A DNA stretch of 64,000 nucleotides from Candidatus Saccharimonadota bacterium (GCA_905373795.1 CAJPUO010000004.1:1-64000); one strand, 5' to 3'; counted from the stretch's first letter, positions 25,271 to 34,313 are shown. The notes: generated by a model from the sequence alone, not told the origin. Numbers and translations are program-made.

Positions 25271-26806
25271 ATGAGTCAGGCACTGTACCGCAAATATCGC
25301 AGTCGTAGCTTGGACGAGGTGTTGGGGCAAGATCACGTGACCAACATTTTGCGCCGAGCGCTGGAGCAGGGGAAAATCGCCCATGCGTATTTGCTGACGG
25401 GCCCGCGCGGCGTAGGAAAAACATCGGTGGCGCGAATTTTGGCGCATGAGATCAATCAGTTGCCGTACGACGAGGAAGCCTCACATCTGGATATCATCGA
25501 AATTGATGCCGCCAGCAACAACGGTGTCGACGACATTCGGGCATTACGTGAAAAAGCGCAAGTCGCGCCCGTTTCCGCACCAAAGAAAATCTACATCATC
25601 GACGAAGTTCACATGCTGTCCAAGCCTGCCTTCAATGCGCTGTTAAAGACGCTGGAAGAGCCGCCAGCGCACGTGGTATTTATCTTGGCGACCACCGACG
25701 CCGACAAGCTGCCCGCCACCATTCTCAGCCGCGTCCAGCAATTTTTCTTTCGCCCCATCCCAGTGGACATCATGGCGCGTCAGCTGATGACTATCGCTGA
25801 GAAAGAAGGCTTTACCATCGAGGCAGACGCTGCTCGGCTGATTGCTGAGCGTTCGCGCGGCGGGTTTCGCGACGGCATCAGCATGCTGGATCAATTGTCG
25901 GCATTAGCCAGCGCTGATAAGCCGCTAAGCGCGTCGGACGTTGCCCAGTACCTGGGGCTGAGCGCTACTGAGACGCTGGAGAACCTGCTGGAATTGTATC
26001 AGCAGCACGACGCGCCTGAGGCGCTGAACCTGCTGGGCGAGCTGGAGCAAGCCGGCACCGATCCGGTCGTTCTATCACATCAATTACTATCGCTGCTGCG
26101 AGCACGCTTACATCAGCGGCCAGAGTTAATTACATTGGTCAAGCAGCTAATTGAAGTCGACCGCCATCCGCATCCGGATTTGAAATTATTGACGATATTT
26201 ATGGACAATGGGGAACAGACGGCTGATACATCGCCCGAGCTGATATCGCCGTTGATCGCCAGCCCCAAAACTACAGCCAAACCGCCAGCCACCATCTCTA
26301 AATCGCCCGTAGAGGCGCCAGAGTCACCGGCAGCTACTCCAGAAGCGCCAGCCCCAGCCGCTCAACCAGCAGAAAATTCACCAAAAACCATCCCGAAACA
26401 GGAGCAAACTAATAACTCTGCAGATAAAACAGCATCAGACACCGCCCCGGCAGGTAGTCAACCGGCATCAGACAATCCAGTAAACTCCGCCACAGACATC
26501 GACTGGGATAAGGTTATTGCTCTGGCCAAAGAGCAGTCGTTCGCTATTGCAACATTGTTGCAACACTGCAGCTGGCAGCTAGATGGCAACACCTTGACTC
26601 TGTACGCCGGCAATGCCTTTGCTAAAAAGAAGCTGGATAATGCGAAAAATCGCCCGCTTATTGCGACAATTGTGCAACAAGTCGCCGGCACCGAACTGGA
26701 TATTGTGACAATCGGACAAAAAGCCCCGCCCAAAGACGCCGAGCTTGCGAAGATTGCCGAGCTGATGGGCGGCGGCGAAGAAGTTAACCTGGAGGAATTA
26801 TCATGA
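25271..26806 (+). CDS. dnaX: DNA polymerase III gamma/tau subunit lacking the zinc module
   Basis: 511 residues, the clamp-loader ATPase. It has the Walker A motif GPRGVGKT (44-51), the Walker B region IYIIDEVHML, the sensor SRVQQFFFRP and the AAA+ lid, then a Pro/Ala-rich linker (about 320-400) and a C-terminal domain. Typical DnaX carries a four-Cys zinc module between the Walker A helix and IEIDAAS; here that stretch is shortened to AHEINQLPYDEEASHLD with no Cys. TATAAT (25256-25261) ends 9 nt before the ATG and there is no Shine-Dalgarno. The stop overlaps dnaB by 4 nt. Confidence 0.96.
   Translation: MSQALYRKYRSRSLDEVLGQDHVTNILRRALEQGKIAHAYLLTGPRGVGKTSVARILAHEINQLPYDEEASHLDIIEIDAASNNGVDDIRALREKAQVAPVSAPKKIYIIDEVHMLSKPAFNALLKTLEEPPAHVVFILATTDADKLPATILSRVQQFFFRPIPVDIMARQLMTIAEKEGFTIEADAARLIAERSRGGFRDGISMLDQLSALASADKPLSASDVAQYLGLSATETLENLLELYQQHDAPEALNLLGELEQAGTDPVVLSHQLLSLLRARLHQRPELITLVKQLIEVDRHPHPDLKLLTIFMDNGEQTADTSPELISPLIASPKTTAKPPATISKSPVEAPESPAATPEAPAPAAQPAENSPKTIPKQEQTNNSADKTASDTAPAGSQPASDNPVNSATDIDWDKVIALAKEQSFAIATLLQHCSWQLDGNTLTLYAGNAFAKKKLDNAKNRPLIATIVQQVAGTELDIVTIGQKAPPKDAELAKIAELMGGGEEVNLEELS
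26546..26563. repeat. Dyad ATTGCAACATTGTTGCAA, copy 1 (inside dnaX)
   Basis: TTGCAACA-T-TGTTGCAA is an 8-bp inverted repeat with a 1-nt centre. The identical 18-mer recurs at 38180 and 54135. Confidence 0.7.
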
Positions 26807-28161
26807 GCGAAAAAACCCAAACTGAGACCATAGCGGGCAAGTTGCCGCCGCAAAATCTGGACGCCGAAAAAAGCCTGATCGGCGCAATTCTCATCGACGA
26901 GGAAGTCCTAGCCGATGCCTCAGAAATCGTCAAACCGAACGACTTTTACGATAAAAATCACGGTCTGATTTTCGCTGGTATGATGCGGCTATTTGAAAAG
27001 CACAAGCCGGTTGACCTCTTGACCTTGACTGATGAGCTGAAGCGCAAGGACGAGCTGGAACTCATCGGCGGCTCGGCGTATTTGACGGAACTCACCAACT
27101 ACGTGCCGACGGCAGCGCACGCAGCGGCGTACGCCGAAATGGTAGCGCAAACAGCGGTGCGGCGGCGCCTGATCAAGGCCAGCAGCGGCATCACCGAGCT
27201 TGGCTACGATGAATCAACCACCACCCAGGAATTATTAGAAAAAGCTGAGGCCGAATTATTCAGCGTTTCCGACCAGTCATTGAAACAAGATTTGGTCAGC
27301 CTGGAAAGCATTTTGACCGATAGTTTTGACCGTATCGAGGAGCTGCACCGCAACAAGGGCAGTCTGCGCGGCATGCGGACTGGCTACCGCGACCTGGACG
27401 CCATGACGGCGGGGTTGCAGAAGTCGGATTTGATTATCCTGGCGGCGCGTCCGGCCATGGGTAAGACTGCGCTGGTGACTAACCTGGCGTACAACGTAGC
27501 GACGATCGAGAAAAAGCCGGTGCTGTTTTTCAGCCTGGAGATGAGTAAGGAGCAGTTGACCGACCGTATGTTATCTGACGCGTCGGGTGTCAATAGCTGG
27601 AATATTCGTACCGGCAATCTAAGCGGCGATGACTTCGAGAAGCTGTCCGAGGCCATGGGCGAGATGGCAGAAGCGCCGATTTACATTGATGACACGCCGG
27701 GCCTCAGCATTCTGGAGATGCGCACCAAAGCTCGCCGCCTGGCACACGAGGGCGAAATTGGCCTAATCATCGTCGACTACCTGCAGCTGATGCAGGCCAC
27801 CAACAATCACAACGGCAACCGCGTCCAAGAAGTGTCAGAAATTTCTCGTGGCCTCAAACTGATCGCCCGCGAACTCAACGTGCCGCTGATCGCCCTGAGC
27901 CAGCTGAGCCGTTCGGTCGAGTCGCGCACGCCGCCAATTCCACAGTTAGCCGATCTGCGCGAATCTGGATCCATTGAGCAGGACGCCGACATCGTCAGCT
28001 TTATTTACCGCCCCGGCTACTACGAACCAGACAACCCAGAGGTGCAAAACATCACCGACCTGATCATTGCCAAGCACCGCAACGGCCCAGTCGGCAAAAT
28101 TCAACTCTACTTCCATCCGGAGCGCCTGCGTTTTATGAGCTTGGATCGCAAGCATGACTAG
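26803..28161 (+). CDS. dnaB: Replicative DNA helicase
   Basis: 452 residues, the hexameric fork helicase. The N-terminal domain begins PPQNLDAEKSLIGAILID; the RecA-like motor has Walker A AARPAMGKTALV, SLEMSKEQLTDRM, Walker B GLIIVDYLQLM, and LSQLSRSVESR for motif H3, ending with SIEQDADIVSFIYRP and AKHRNGPVGKIQLYF. The length is typical and no intein is present. GGAGGAATT precedes the ATG and the start overlaps dnaX by 4 nt, coupling helicase and clamp-loader expression. Confidence 0.98.
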   Translation: MSEKTQTETIAGKLPPQNLDAEKSLIGAILIDEEVLADASEIVKPNDFYDKNHGLIFAGMMRLFEKHKPVDLLTLTDELKRKDELELIGGSAYLTELTNYVPTAAHAAAYAEMVAQTAVRRRLIKASSGITELGYDESTTTQELLEKAEAELFSVSDQSLKQDLVSLESILTDSFDRIEELHRNKGSLRGMRTGYRDLDAMTAGLQKSDLIILAARPAMGKTALVTNLAYNVATIEKKPVLFFSLEMSKEQLTDRMLSDASGVNSWNIRTGNLSGDDFEKLSEAMGEMAEAPIYIDDTPGLSILEMRTKARRLAHEGEIGLIIVDYLQLMQATNNHNGNRVQEVSEISRGLKLIARELNVPLIALSQLSRSVESRTPPIPQLADLRESGSIEQDADIVSFIYRPGYYEPDNPEVQNITDLIIAKHRNGPVGKIQLYFHPERLRFMSLDRKHD

Positions 28162-28182
28162 AATTGTGATATAATCATGGCA

Positions 28183-29652
28183 GTGAAAAAGCAGCAAGTT
28201 ACTGATATCTTTGTATACAAATGGCGCTATTTTTTTGGCTATATTGTGCTTGTGCTGTTATATATTGGCGCAGTGGTTACTTCGGCGTTATACGCGCCAG
28301 GCGGATTGACGCAATCAGAAATTGATGCCATTAAAACGACCAACGGTCTGTCATTTAGCATTGACGGTTTGGCAGTCGCCAATCTGCCGTTCCACGCTTT
28401 GCAGCTGATTTTTTTCAAACTATTCGGCGTCAGTTTGCTAACCATTAAAGCGCCAGCCATTCTCCTTTCGATCATCAGTTCTATCGCCATATTCTTCCTG
28501 CTCAAGCGCTGGTTTAAGCCGAGCGTCGCCATCCTATCCATGCTCATCATGATCACCACTGCCCAATTTTTGTTTATCGGCCAGAGCGCTACGCCGGCAA
28601 TTTTATACGTGTTTTACGCAGCGCTAATTTTACTGTTCGCCACATTAACGCTGCAGAAAGCCAAAATTACTTGGTTGTGGCGGATATTGCTGGCGATCAC
28701 TGCCGCAGCGAGCCTGCTAACGCCGTACTTTTGGTACATAAACTTAGGACTGCTATTCGTCGCTTTGTTACACCCGCACCCGCGATACTATCTTATTTCC
28801 AGAAAATACCGCCGCCGCTGGCTGATACCGTTTCTATTATTCTGTCTAGTTACTGGCGCTATTGCTTATCTATGCTTAAAATCCGACACTCTCAGAAGCA
28901 GCCTGCTGGGATTTGGCGCGCTGAATTTCAACATAGCAAGCAACCTGAAGGTTCTGTTTTACTCGTATCTCAGAATTGAACCGTCAGTTGTAGATGGACA
29001 AATTACACCGATTATGGACTTTAGCGCGCTTATCCTAATATTCCTGGGGCTAGCCAAAAGCTTCCAAAAACGCGCCAGTGCCAGATCGTCCATGATTTGG
29101 TCATGGCTATTTTTAGCGTTAATTTTAATTATCTTCGACCCGCAATTAACCGCCATCATCGTCGTGCCGCTGTTCATCTTACTGGCAGTCGGCATAGAGA
29201 CGCTAATGAACGAATGGTACAAACTTTTCCCGAAAAACCCATATGCTCGCGGCACTGGCTTAGTATTTATTTCAGCGTTAATTATCGTTATGGTACTGGG
29301 CGGCAGTTTCCGCTACGTTGACGGCTACCAACATTACCCGCTGGCTGCCCGGGAATTTAACAGCGATTTATCATTATTAAAGAAAAAACTTTCCGCCGAT
29401 AAGGAAGCCGCGCTACTGGTTAGTGAGGCCGAGTTGCCGATTTATAAAGCCCTCATTAAGCACAATGCTAAGAATTTGCATATCGTCGATTCCATACCGT
29501 CTGGCATGCATCAGCCGCTATATATCAGCCGTGCCGCCCGCCAGCACGCGCCTAAAGCCAGCCTAAAAAACCTTTATCTATCATCAATCCTAGTAAATAG
29601 CTGGTCGGAAAACGGCGACCGGTTTTATCTCTACACATCCAGCGAAAAATAA
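28183..29652 (+). CDS. Multi-pass membrane protein, probable GT-C glycosyltransferase
   Basis: About 489 residues with roughly ten membrane helices in the first 400 and a soluble C-terminal region. The first loop (LYAPGGLTQSEIDAIKTT) with acidic residues after helix 1, followed by LPFHALQLIFFKLFGVSLLT and a second loop, matches the layout of dolichyl- or polyprenyl-phosphate-sugar mannosyltransferase-like (GT39/83) proteins; the classical catalytic DE pair is not clear. The start could be ATG 28177 or GTG 28183: an extended -10 TGA-TATAAT (28170-28175) places the RNA start at about 28182, favouring a leaderless GTG. It would act at the cell envelope. Confidence 0.65.
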   Translation: MKKQQVTDIFVYKWRYFFGYIVLVLLYIGAVVTSALYAPGGLTQSEIDAIKTTNGLSFSIDGLAVANLPFHALQLIFFKLFGVSLLTIKAPAILLSIISSIAIFFLLKRWFKPSVAILSMLIMITTAQFLFIGQSATPAILYVFYAALILLFATLTLQKAKITWLWRILLAITAAASLLTPYFWYINLGLLFVALLHPHPRYYLISRKYRRRWLIPFLLFCLVTGAIAYLCLKSDTLRSSLLGFGALNFNIASNLKVLFYSYLRIEPSVVDGQITPIMDFSALILIFLGLAKSFQKRASARSSMIWSWLFLALILIIFDPQLTAIIVVPLFILLAVGIETLMNEWYKLFPKNPYARGTGLVFISALIIVMVLGGSFRYVDGYQHYPLAAREFNSDLSLLKKKLSADKEAALLVSEAELPIYKALIKHNAKNLHIVDSIPSGMHQPLYISRAARQHAPKASLKNLYLSSILVNSWSENGDRFYLYTSSEK

Positions 29653-29683
29653 GTTATAATAACGTAAGTAATAAAGGAGGAAT

Positions 29684-29974
29684 ATGGCGTTTGACCAGGT
29701 GAAAATGCTGCAGCAATTGCGTAAGGCACAGAAACAATTAGGCAAAGAAATCATTGAAGTTGAGGCTGGCGACGGCGCAGTCGTTGTCCAGATTACCGGC
29801 GAGCTGAAGATTAAGTCGATTAAAATCAACCCGAAGATGGTGGATTTGGATAATATCGAGCAGCTGGAACACTGGATTAAGATCGCGATACGCGACGGTA
29901 TGGCAAAGGCGCAGGAAATTGCTGCCGAGACCATGAAGCCGCTAATGGGCGGACTGGGCAACTTACCGTTTTAA
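29684..29974 (+). CDS. ybaB: YbaB/EbfC nucleoid-associated protein
   Basis: 96 residues with the family pattern: an N-terminal helix (KMLQQLRKAQKQLGKEI), then VEAGDGAVVVQITGELKIKSIKINP and a C-terminal helix (IKIAIRDGMAKAQEIAAETM). YbaB proteins are dimeric DNA-binding proteins usually encoded between dnaX and recR, as here with dnaB and one membrane gene inserted. TATAAT and a strong AAAGGAGG site lie upstream. recR begins 3 nt after its stop. Confidence 0.95.
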   Translation: MAFDQVKMLQQLRKAQKQLGKEIIEVEAGDGAVVVQITGELKIKSIKINPKMVDLDNIEQLEHWIKIAIRDGMAKAQEIAAETMKPLMGGLGNLPF

Positions 29975-29977
29975 GCC

Positions 29978-30595
29978 ATGCCTCTGCATATTTTGCCAAA
30001 GGCCTTAACGGCGCTTATTGACGACTTTGGCAGCTTGCCTGGAGTAGGCGCGCGAACAGCCGAGCGCTATGCATACGCCGTTCTGCGCCGCAACCCCAAG
30101 TCAGCCAAACAGCTAGCACAATCGCTCGACCGGCTGCACGATCGGGTAAAAACCTGCCCGAAGACATTTGCGCTGATTGACGCGAGCGAAGAAATATCGC
30201 CGCTTTACGCTGATAAAAGCCGCAATAAGCAGCTTGTTTGCGTGGTTGAAGAGCCGCTGGATATCGTCGCTCTGGAAAGAACAGGGCAGTTTACCGGGAC
30301 ATACCACGTACTAGGCGGCGTCATCTCGCCAATTGACGGCATTGGGCCGGAACAGCTGCACATTCCAGAACTGATCGACCGGATCAAATCAGACGACGTC
30401 CAGGAAGTTATCATCGCCACCAACGCTTCGGTTGAGGGCGAATCGACCGCCCTATTTTTACAGCGATACATCCAAGAAGCAGGACTAACTATTACCGTAT
30501 CGCGCCTAGCGCGGGGAATCCCAGTCGGCGTTGACCTTGAATACGCTGATCAAATTACCCTAACGCACGCTCTGGAAGGACGAAAGCAGCTATAA
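29978..30595 (+). CDS. recR: Recombination mediator RecR with degenerate zinc finger
   Basis: 205 residues. The N-terminal HhH (SLPGVGARTAERYAYAVL), the Toprim domain (VCVVEEPLDIVALE) and the end (RGIPVGVDLEYADQITLTHAL) are canonical. RecR loads RecA together with RecO or RecF at gaps. The zinc finger between them normally has four Cys in two C-x2-C pairs; here only Cys60 (VKTCPKTF) remains and the second pair reads ISPLYADK. The gene follows ybaB after 3 nt. Assignment is secure; zinc binding is very unlikely. Confidence 0.97.
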   Translation: MPLHILPKALTALIDDFGSLPGVGARTAERYAYAVLRRNPKSAKQLAQSLDRLHDRVKTCPKTFALIDASEEISPLYADKSRNKQLVCVVEEPLDIVALERTGQFTGTYHVLGGVISPIDGIGPEQLHIPELIDRIKSDDVQEVIIATNASVEGESTALFLQRYIQEAGLTITVSRLARGIPVGVDLEYADQITLTHALEGRKQL

Positions 30596-30617
30596 CAATA
30601 TAAAAATTACAATAGAA

Positions 30618-30650
30618 ATACCCGCCTCATCCAGGGCGGGTATTATATTT
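30618..30650. terminator. Bidirectional terminator between recR and the LPxTG gene
   Basis: ATACCCGCC pairs with GGCGGGTAT; T-rich runs lie on both sides, serving the convergent genes. Confidence 0.8.
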
Positions 30651-30666
30651 GCTGTTTATTGTTTAT

Positions 30667-31959
30667 TTACATCTGGCGGCGAGAAGCTACGTAAGCGATG
30701 ATGGCTGTGGTTAGTCCGCCGAGGCCTAGTGCTGACATAACGATGTTGGTAGTACCGGTTCTTGGCAACTGATTTGGAGTAGGAGTCTCTGGGGTTTTCG
30801 GAGGGGTTGACGGCGTCTCTGGAGGAGTAACCGGCTTTTCCTTACACTTGCTTAAATCAGTTGTATGAATCTCCTTATTAAGCTCTTCTTTCTTGATTCT
30901 CTTAATCTGCTTGGTTTCAATAACACAGACTTCAATTTCTTCTGGAGTTTCTTTACAGCGGCTTAAATCTGTCGTGTGCTTGCTCTCGTCAAACTCTTCT
31001 TTTTTAATCTTCTTAATCTGCTTAGATTCAATTATACAGACGTCGAGCTCTTCCGGAACTTCCTTACAGTCATTTGGATTCTTAGAATATTTTTTCTCGT
31101 CAAACTCTGATGCTTTGATGGTTACTGGATATTTCTTATCCGACAAGCGGCAAACTTGCATTTCCGGCTCTGGTTTGACCGTAATTTGCGTCTGGCAGCC
31201 CTGGCTAGTCTTTTGAACGTCAGAACCTTCTTTGCCGTTAACCGTCACAGTAACTTTATAATTACCCGGCTTCGCATAGGTGTGCTGAATCTCAGATGAC
31301 GTTGTAGTTTGCGTTGTGCCGTCACCGAAGTCGTATGTATAGCTGGTGACACTAGCGCCGTCTTTGGCAGTCGCTTTGGTGCTAAACTTGAAAGTATCTC
31401 TGGAAACTTCAGTCTTTTGCAGAGCGTCGCAAGTTAACGACGGCTTTGCTGGCGGCGGGGTAGGATTGCCCCAAATCGGGTTGCCGCAATCCTTGATGAC
31501 GCCGGCGATGAACTTGCCGTTGTCGTCAAACCAAGCAAAGATATCGAATTGGTTATACACAAAGCTGTTCTGAACGTCAAACTTGTAATATTTTGTACCG
31601 CCGACAACCTCAGTGCCATACGACGAAGCAGGATAACGGGTATTGCGCTGGACAGTTCGCGCGCCAGTTGCTACCACGCGGCCGTCAACCACTACGCGGC
31701 CGTCTTTATAGACGACACCGTTTTTCATATTCTTACCTTCGATCATCGCGTCATTGGTATTATTCCAATTCATCAAAGACCGAAAGTCGCTGCGGCTATA
31801 ATACGTACTTTTCAGCTCCTGGTGGCTGCGCGTACCGCACTCTATTACGTTAATCCACTTGTCGCAAACAGCTGCTCGCGATGGCGAGGCCAGCCAGACT
31901 CCGCCGATGATAGCAATTCCCAGGGAAATAGCTATGCCGATTCTCTTTAGTTTGTTCAT
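30667..31959 (-). CDS. LPxTG surface protein with PKD domain and Cys repeats
   Basis: 430 residues. There is a signal peptide (residues 1-29, GIAISLGIAIIGGVWLASPS then RAA), a novel N-terminal domain of about 145 residues ending IAGVIKDCGNPIWG, a PKD domain (about 195-265, YTYDFGDGTTQ and HTYAKPGNYKVTVTV), and three repeats of about 38 residues starting VC-x-I and ending DL-S-x-CKE. A Pro/Thr stalk leads to LPRTG, a hydrophobic helix and RRQM, a sortase sorting signal. The cell-wall location is inferred; no sortase gene is in the window. AGAGGAG precedes the ATG. It is paralogous to the gene at 32139. Confidence 0.85.
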   Translation of the reverse strand: MNKLKRIGIAISLGIAIIGGVWLASPSRAAVCDKWINVIECGTRSHQELKSTYYSRSDFRSLMNWNNTNDAMIEGKNMKNGVVYKDGRVVVDGRVVATGARTVQRNTRYPASSYGTEVVGGTKYYKFDVQNSFVYNQFDIFAWFDDNGKFIAGVIKDCGNPIWGNPTPPPAKPSLTCDALQKTEVSRDTFKFSTKATAKDGASVTSYTYDFGDGTTQTTTSSEIQHTYAKPGNYKVTVTVNGKEGSDVQKTSQGCQTQITVKPEPEMQVCRLSDKKYPVTIKASEFDEKKYSKNPNDCKEVPEELDVCIIESKQIKKIKKEEFDESKHTTDLSRCKETPEEIEVCVIETKQIKRIKKEELNKEIHTTDLSKCKEKPVTPPETPSTPPKTPETPTPNQLPRTGTTNIVMSALGLGGLTTAIIAYVASRRQM

Positions 31960-32002
31960 AAAAACTCCTCTTACTGCCTCTATTAACGAGGCTTATACAT
32001 CC

Positions 32003-32031
32003 ACGTTATCACAAACTTTATGTATTGTCAA
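32003..32031 (-). promoter_or_regulatory. Promoter of the first LPxTG gene
   Basis: Minus strand: TTGACA (32031-32026), 17 bp, TAACGT (32008-32003). The leader has a GCCTC/GAGGC hairpin before the Shine-Dalgarno. Confidence 0.7.
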
Positions 32032-32094
32032 TAATAATTCGTAATCTTTTATGCTTATTTTCTCTTTCCCAAGATTTGTCGCCTAATATATAAA

Positions 32095-32120
32095 ATACCC
32101 GCCTCGTATTAGGCGGGTAT
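32095..32120 (-). terminator. Terminator of the second LPxTG gene
   Basis: Minus strand ATACCCGCCT / AGGCGGGTAT with a 6-nt loop, followed by TTTTATATA. Its stem is nearly the same as that of the recR-side terminator. Confidence 0.85.
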
Positions 32121-32138
32121 CGTTTTGCTATTTTTATA

Positions 32139-33203
32139 TTACATCTGGCGGCGGGAGACTACGTAAGCGATGATGGCTGTGGTTAGTCCGCCGAGGCCTA
32201 GTGCTGACATAACGATGTTAGCAGTACCGGTTTTTGGCAGTTCGCCTGGAGTAGGGGCTTCTGGGGTTGGAGGAGTAACAGGGGTTTCTTTACACTTTGA
32301 CATATCGGTTGTGTATTGGCTGTTATTCAACTCTTTGCGCGTAACGGTGACTGTCTGTTTGTCAGAGATGCGGCACACTTCAGCTTTATCGCAGTCATCC
32401 TCGTTCCTTGAGTGCTTTTTCTCGTCGTATTCCTTTTCCTTGATGGTAATGATTTTACCAGTCTTCAACTCGCAGACCCTTGTCTTCTGGCAATCTGTCA
32501 AATCTTTTGAGTGCTTCTTGCTATCAAATTGCTTTTCTTTAATAGTAATGATTGTGTTGGAGTCCAAGTCGCAAACTTTCGTTTCTTTACAATCTTCAAG
32601 GTCTTTTGAATGTTTCTTACTGTCGTATTCGTTTTCCTTAATTGTCACAATCTTTTTACTAGTCAAGTCGCAAACTTTAACATCCTTAGCTTTCCAGGTA
32701 GCTTGCCCCCAAACTGGGTTACCGCAATCCTTGATGACGCCGGCGATGAACTTGCCATAATTGTCAAACCAGGCATAAATAGCGTAAGTAGTCGTTCCGT
32801 CGATAAAGCTCTGGCCAGTAGTATATTGGTAGTAATTATATCCACCATAATTAACCGTCTTCTCCGGCGAAACTTGGCGCGTACCAGCTTTTGCTTGATA
32901 TGTACGAGCGCCAGTAGCAACCACCTGGCCGTCAACGACAACATTACCGTTGGCATCAACCGTACCTTGCTTCATGTTCGTGCCGTTATTAATCATGCTA
33001 TCAGTGATGCCGCTATGATTATATAGACTCTTCACATGAGGCCTGGCGTAAGCAATCTTCAGGTCGCCCTGGCTGTGCGTGCCGCAAGCAACGACGTTAA
33101 AGTCGCTACATTTCGCCGCTTTTGACGGCGAAGCCAGCCAGACACCGCCTATGATAGCAACTCCCAAAGAAATAGCTATACCAAATTTCTTTACTTTATC
33201 CAT
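32139..33203 (-). CDS. LPxTG surface protein with four Cys repeats
   Basis: 354 residues and clearly paralogous to its downstream neighbour: the same signal peptide (GIAISLGVAIIGGVWLASPS), a related N-terminal domain ending IAGVIKDCGNPVWG, and an almost identical C-terminus (LPKTG, then a hydrophobic helix and RRQM). It lacks the PKD domain and has four repeats of about 38 residues, each with VC at the start and DC or CKE at the end and a KKHSKDL core. The Cys pair per repeat could form disulfides outside the cell. AAAGGAG is well placed. The DNA of the last 100 bp is nearly identical to the paralogue, pointing to recent duplication or conversion. Confidence 0.85.
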   Translation of the reverse strand: MDKVKKFGIAISLGVAIIGGVWLASPSKAAKCSDFNVVACGTHSQGDLKIAYARPHVKSLYNHSGITDSMINNGTNMKQGTVDANGNVVVDGQVVATGARTYQAKAGTRQVSPEKTVNYGGYNYYQYTTGQSFIDGTTTYAIYAWFDNYGKFIAGVIKDCGNPVWGQATWKAKDVKVCDLTSKKIVTIKENEYDSKKHSKDLEDCKETKVCDLDSNTIITIKEKQFDSKKHSKDLTDCQKTRVCELKTGKIITIKEKEYDEKKHSRNEDDCDKAEVCRISDKQTVTVTRKELNNSQYTTDMSKCKETPVTPPTPEAPTPGELPKTGTANIVMSALGLGGLTTAIIAYVVSRRQM

Positions 33204-33246
33204 AAAAACTCCTTTTCCCAGCCTTATACATAGGCTTTATGTTGCC

Positions 33247-33275
33247 ATATTAGCACAAACTTTATATTTTGTCAA
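33247..33275 (-). promoter_or_regulatory. Promoter of the second LPxTG gene
   Basis: Minus strand: TTGACA (33275-33270), 17 bp, TAATAT (33252-33247). The spacer shares AAAGTTTGTG with the promoter at 32003-32031. Confidence 0.75.
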
Positions 33276-33395
33276 TAATATTTTAGTACAAATTATGTTT
33301 TAACTAGCTTTTTGATTATTTTTGCCTGATATTATATTGTTCCGGCTCGAAGACGCCTGGCGATAAGCCTGATTAGCGTCCCGAATTATTTTATC

Positions 33396-33425
33396 TTGCC
33401 AATTTAATACCGCTTTTGCTACAAT
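33396..33425 (+). promoter_or_regulatory. Promoter of the MacB-type exporter
   Basis: TTGCCA (33396-33401), 18 bp ending in TGC, TACAAT (33420-33425). The ATG follows 6 nt later. Confidence 0.6.
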
Positions 33426-33431
33426 ACAATC

Positions 33432-34313
33432 ATGAAACCAGAGGTGGGGAAGGTGCGCGCTGAGGATATCGCGGCATTTTTAGCGAAGTTTGACGATGTC
33501 GAGGAGGCAATCGACGCAATCCGCGGCTTTGCCCAACCGGCTGTTTCGGCCGGCTTGGTTGACTTACCTCCAGCCGCCAAATCTAGCCCAGCCACCAAGG
33601 TTATGACACCGCCTGCTGCCGCGCCAGAACATTCCGGCCGCTGCCACATCGCCGTAACCGACCTCGCCAAATCTTACCGCGTCGGCCGCCAGACCATCCC
33701 AGCGCTCGGCGGCGTTAGCCTTGATATTTTCGCCGGCGAATTCGTGGCCATCACTGGCGCTAGTGGCTCGGGTAAAAGCACTTTATTGCAGCTCATCGGC
33801 GGACTCGACAAGCCGTCCGCCGGTCAAATCCTCATTAACGACCAGCCGCTCAGCCGCTTGTCCGACCGGCAACTGTCGCGGTTCCGATCGCGTGAAATCG
33901 GCTTTGTCTTCCAATCATTTTATCTGCAGCCATTCCTAACTCTGTCCGCCAATCTGGAAATCCCCGCCATGTTTGCCCGCATCAAGCCCAAGCAGCGCCG
34001 CGCCCGCGCCCAGGAACTCGCCGAATTGGTCGGACTAGCAGACCGAATGCACCATTTGCCGCGCGAACTTTCCGGCGGTCAAATTCAGCGCGCTGCCGTC
34101 GCCCGCGCCTTATTCAATCGCCCGAATATTTTACTCGCCGACGAGCCGACAGGCAATCTGGACAGCGCCAATTCCGACCGCATCATCGACCTATTTCACC
34201 AAATTCGCCGCGAACTCGGCACCACGGTCGTTATCGTTACGCATAATCCAGACATCGCCGCAGCAGCCGATCGTGAAATCCGCCTGAAGGACGGGAGAAT
34301 AGCCGATGCTTAG
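33432..34313 (+). CDS. ABC transporter ATPase, LolD/MacB type
   Basis: 293 residues. Walker A GASGSGKST, Q-loop FVFQSFYLQPF, signature LSGGQIQRAAVARAL, Walker B ILLADEPTGNLDSAN and switch His in VTHNPD are all intact. The first 75 residues are an unusual extension: a small helical part (AEDIAAFLAKFDDVEEAIDAI) and a Pro/Ala-rich linker, absent from typical LolD. It overlaps the permease gene by 8 nt. Together they form a MacB/LolCDE-like exporter moving peptides, lipids or lipoproteins by mechanotransmission; the substrate is unknown. A probable leaderless start. Confidence 0.93.
   Translation: MKPEVGKVRAEDIAAFLAKFDDVEEAIDAIRGFAQPAVSAGLVDLPPAAKSSPATKVMTPPAAAPEHSGRCHIAVTDLAKSYRVGRQTIPALGGVSLDIFAGEFVAITGASGSGKSTLLQLIGGLDKPSAGQILINDQPLSRLSDRQLSRFRSREIGFVFQSFYLQPFLTLSANLEIPAMFARIKPKQRRARAQELAELVGLADRMHHLPRELSGGQIQRAAVARALFNRPNILLADEPTGNLDSANSDRIIDLFHQIRRELGTTVVIVTHNPDIAAAADREIRLKDGRIADA

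Noticed and set aside
26625..26640. Programmed -1 frameshift site in dnaX
   Set aside because: The A run before the end of the gene has only five A in the wrong register for an A-AAA-AAG slip, and no downstream stem was obvious.
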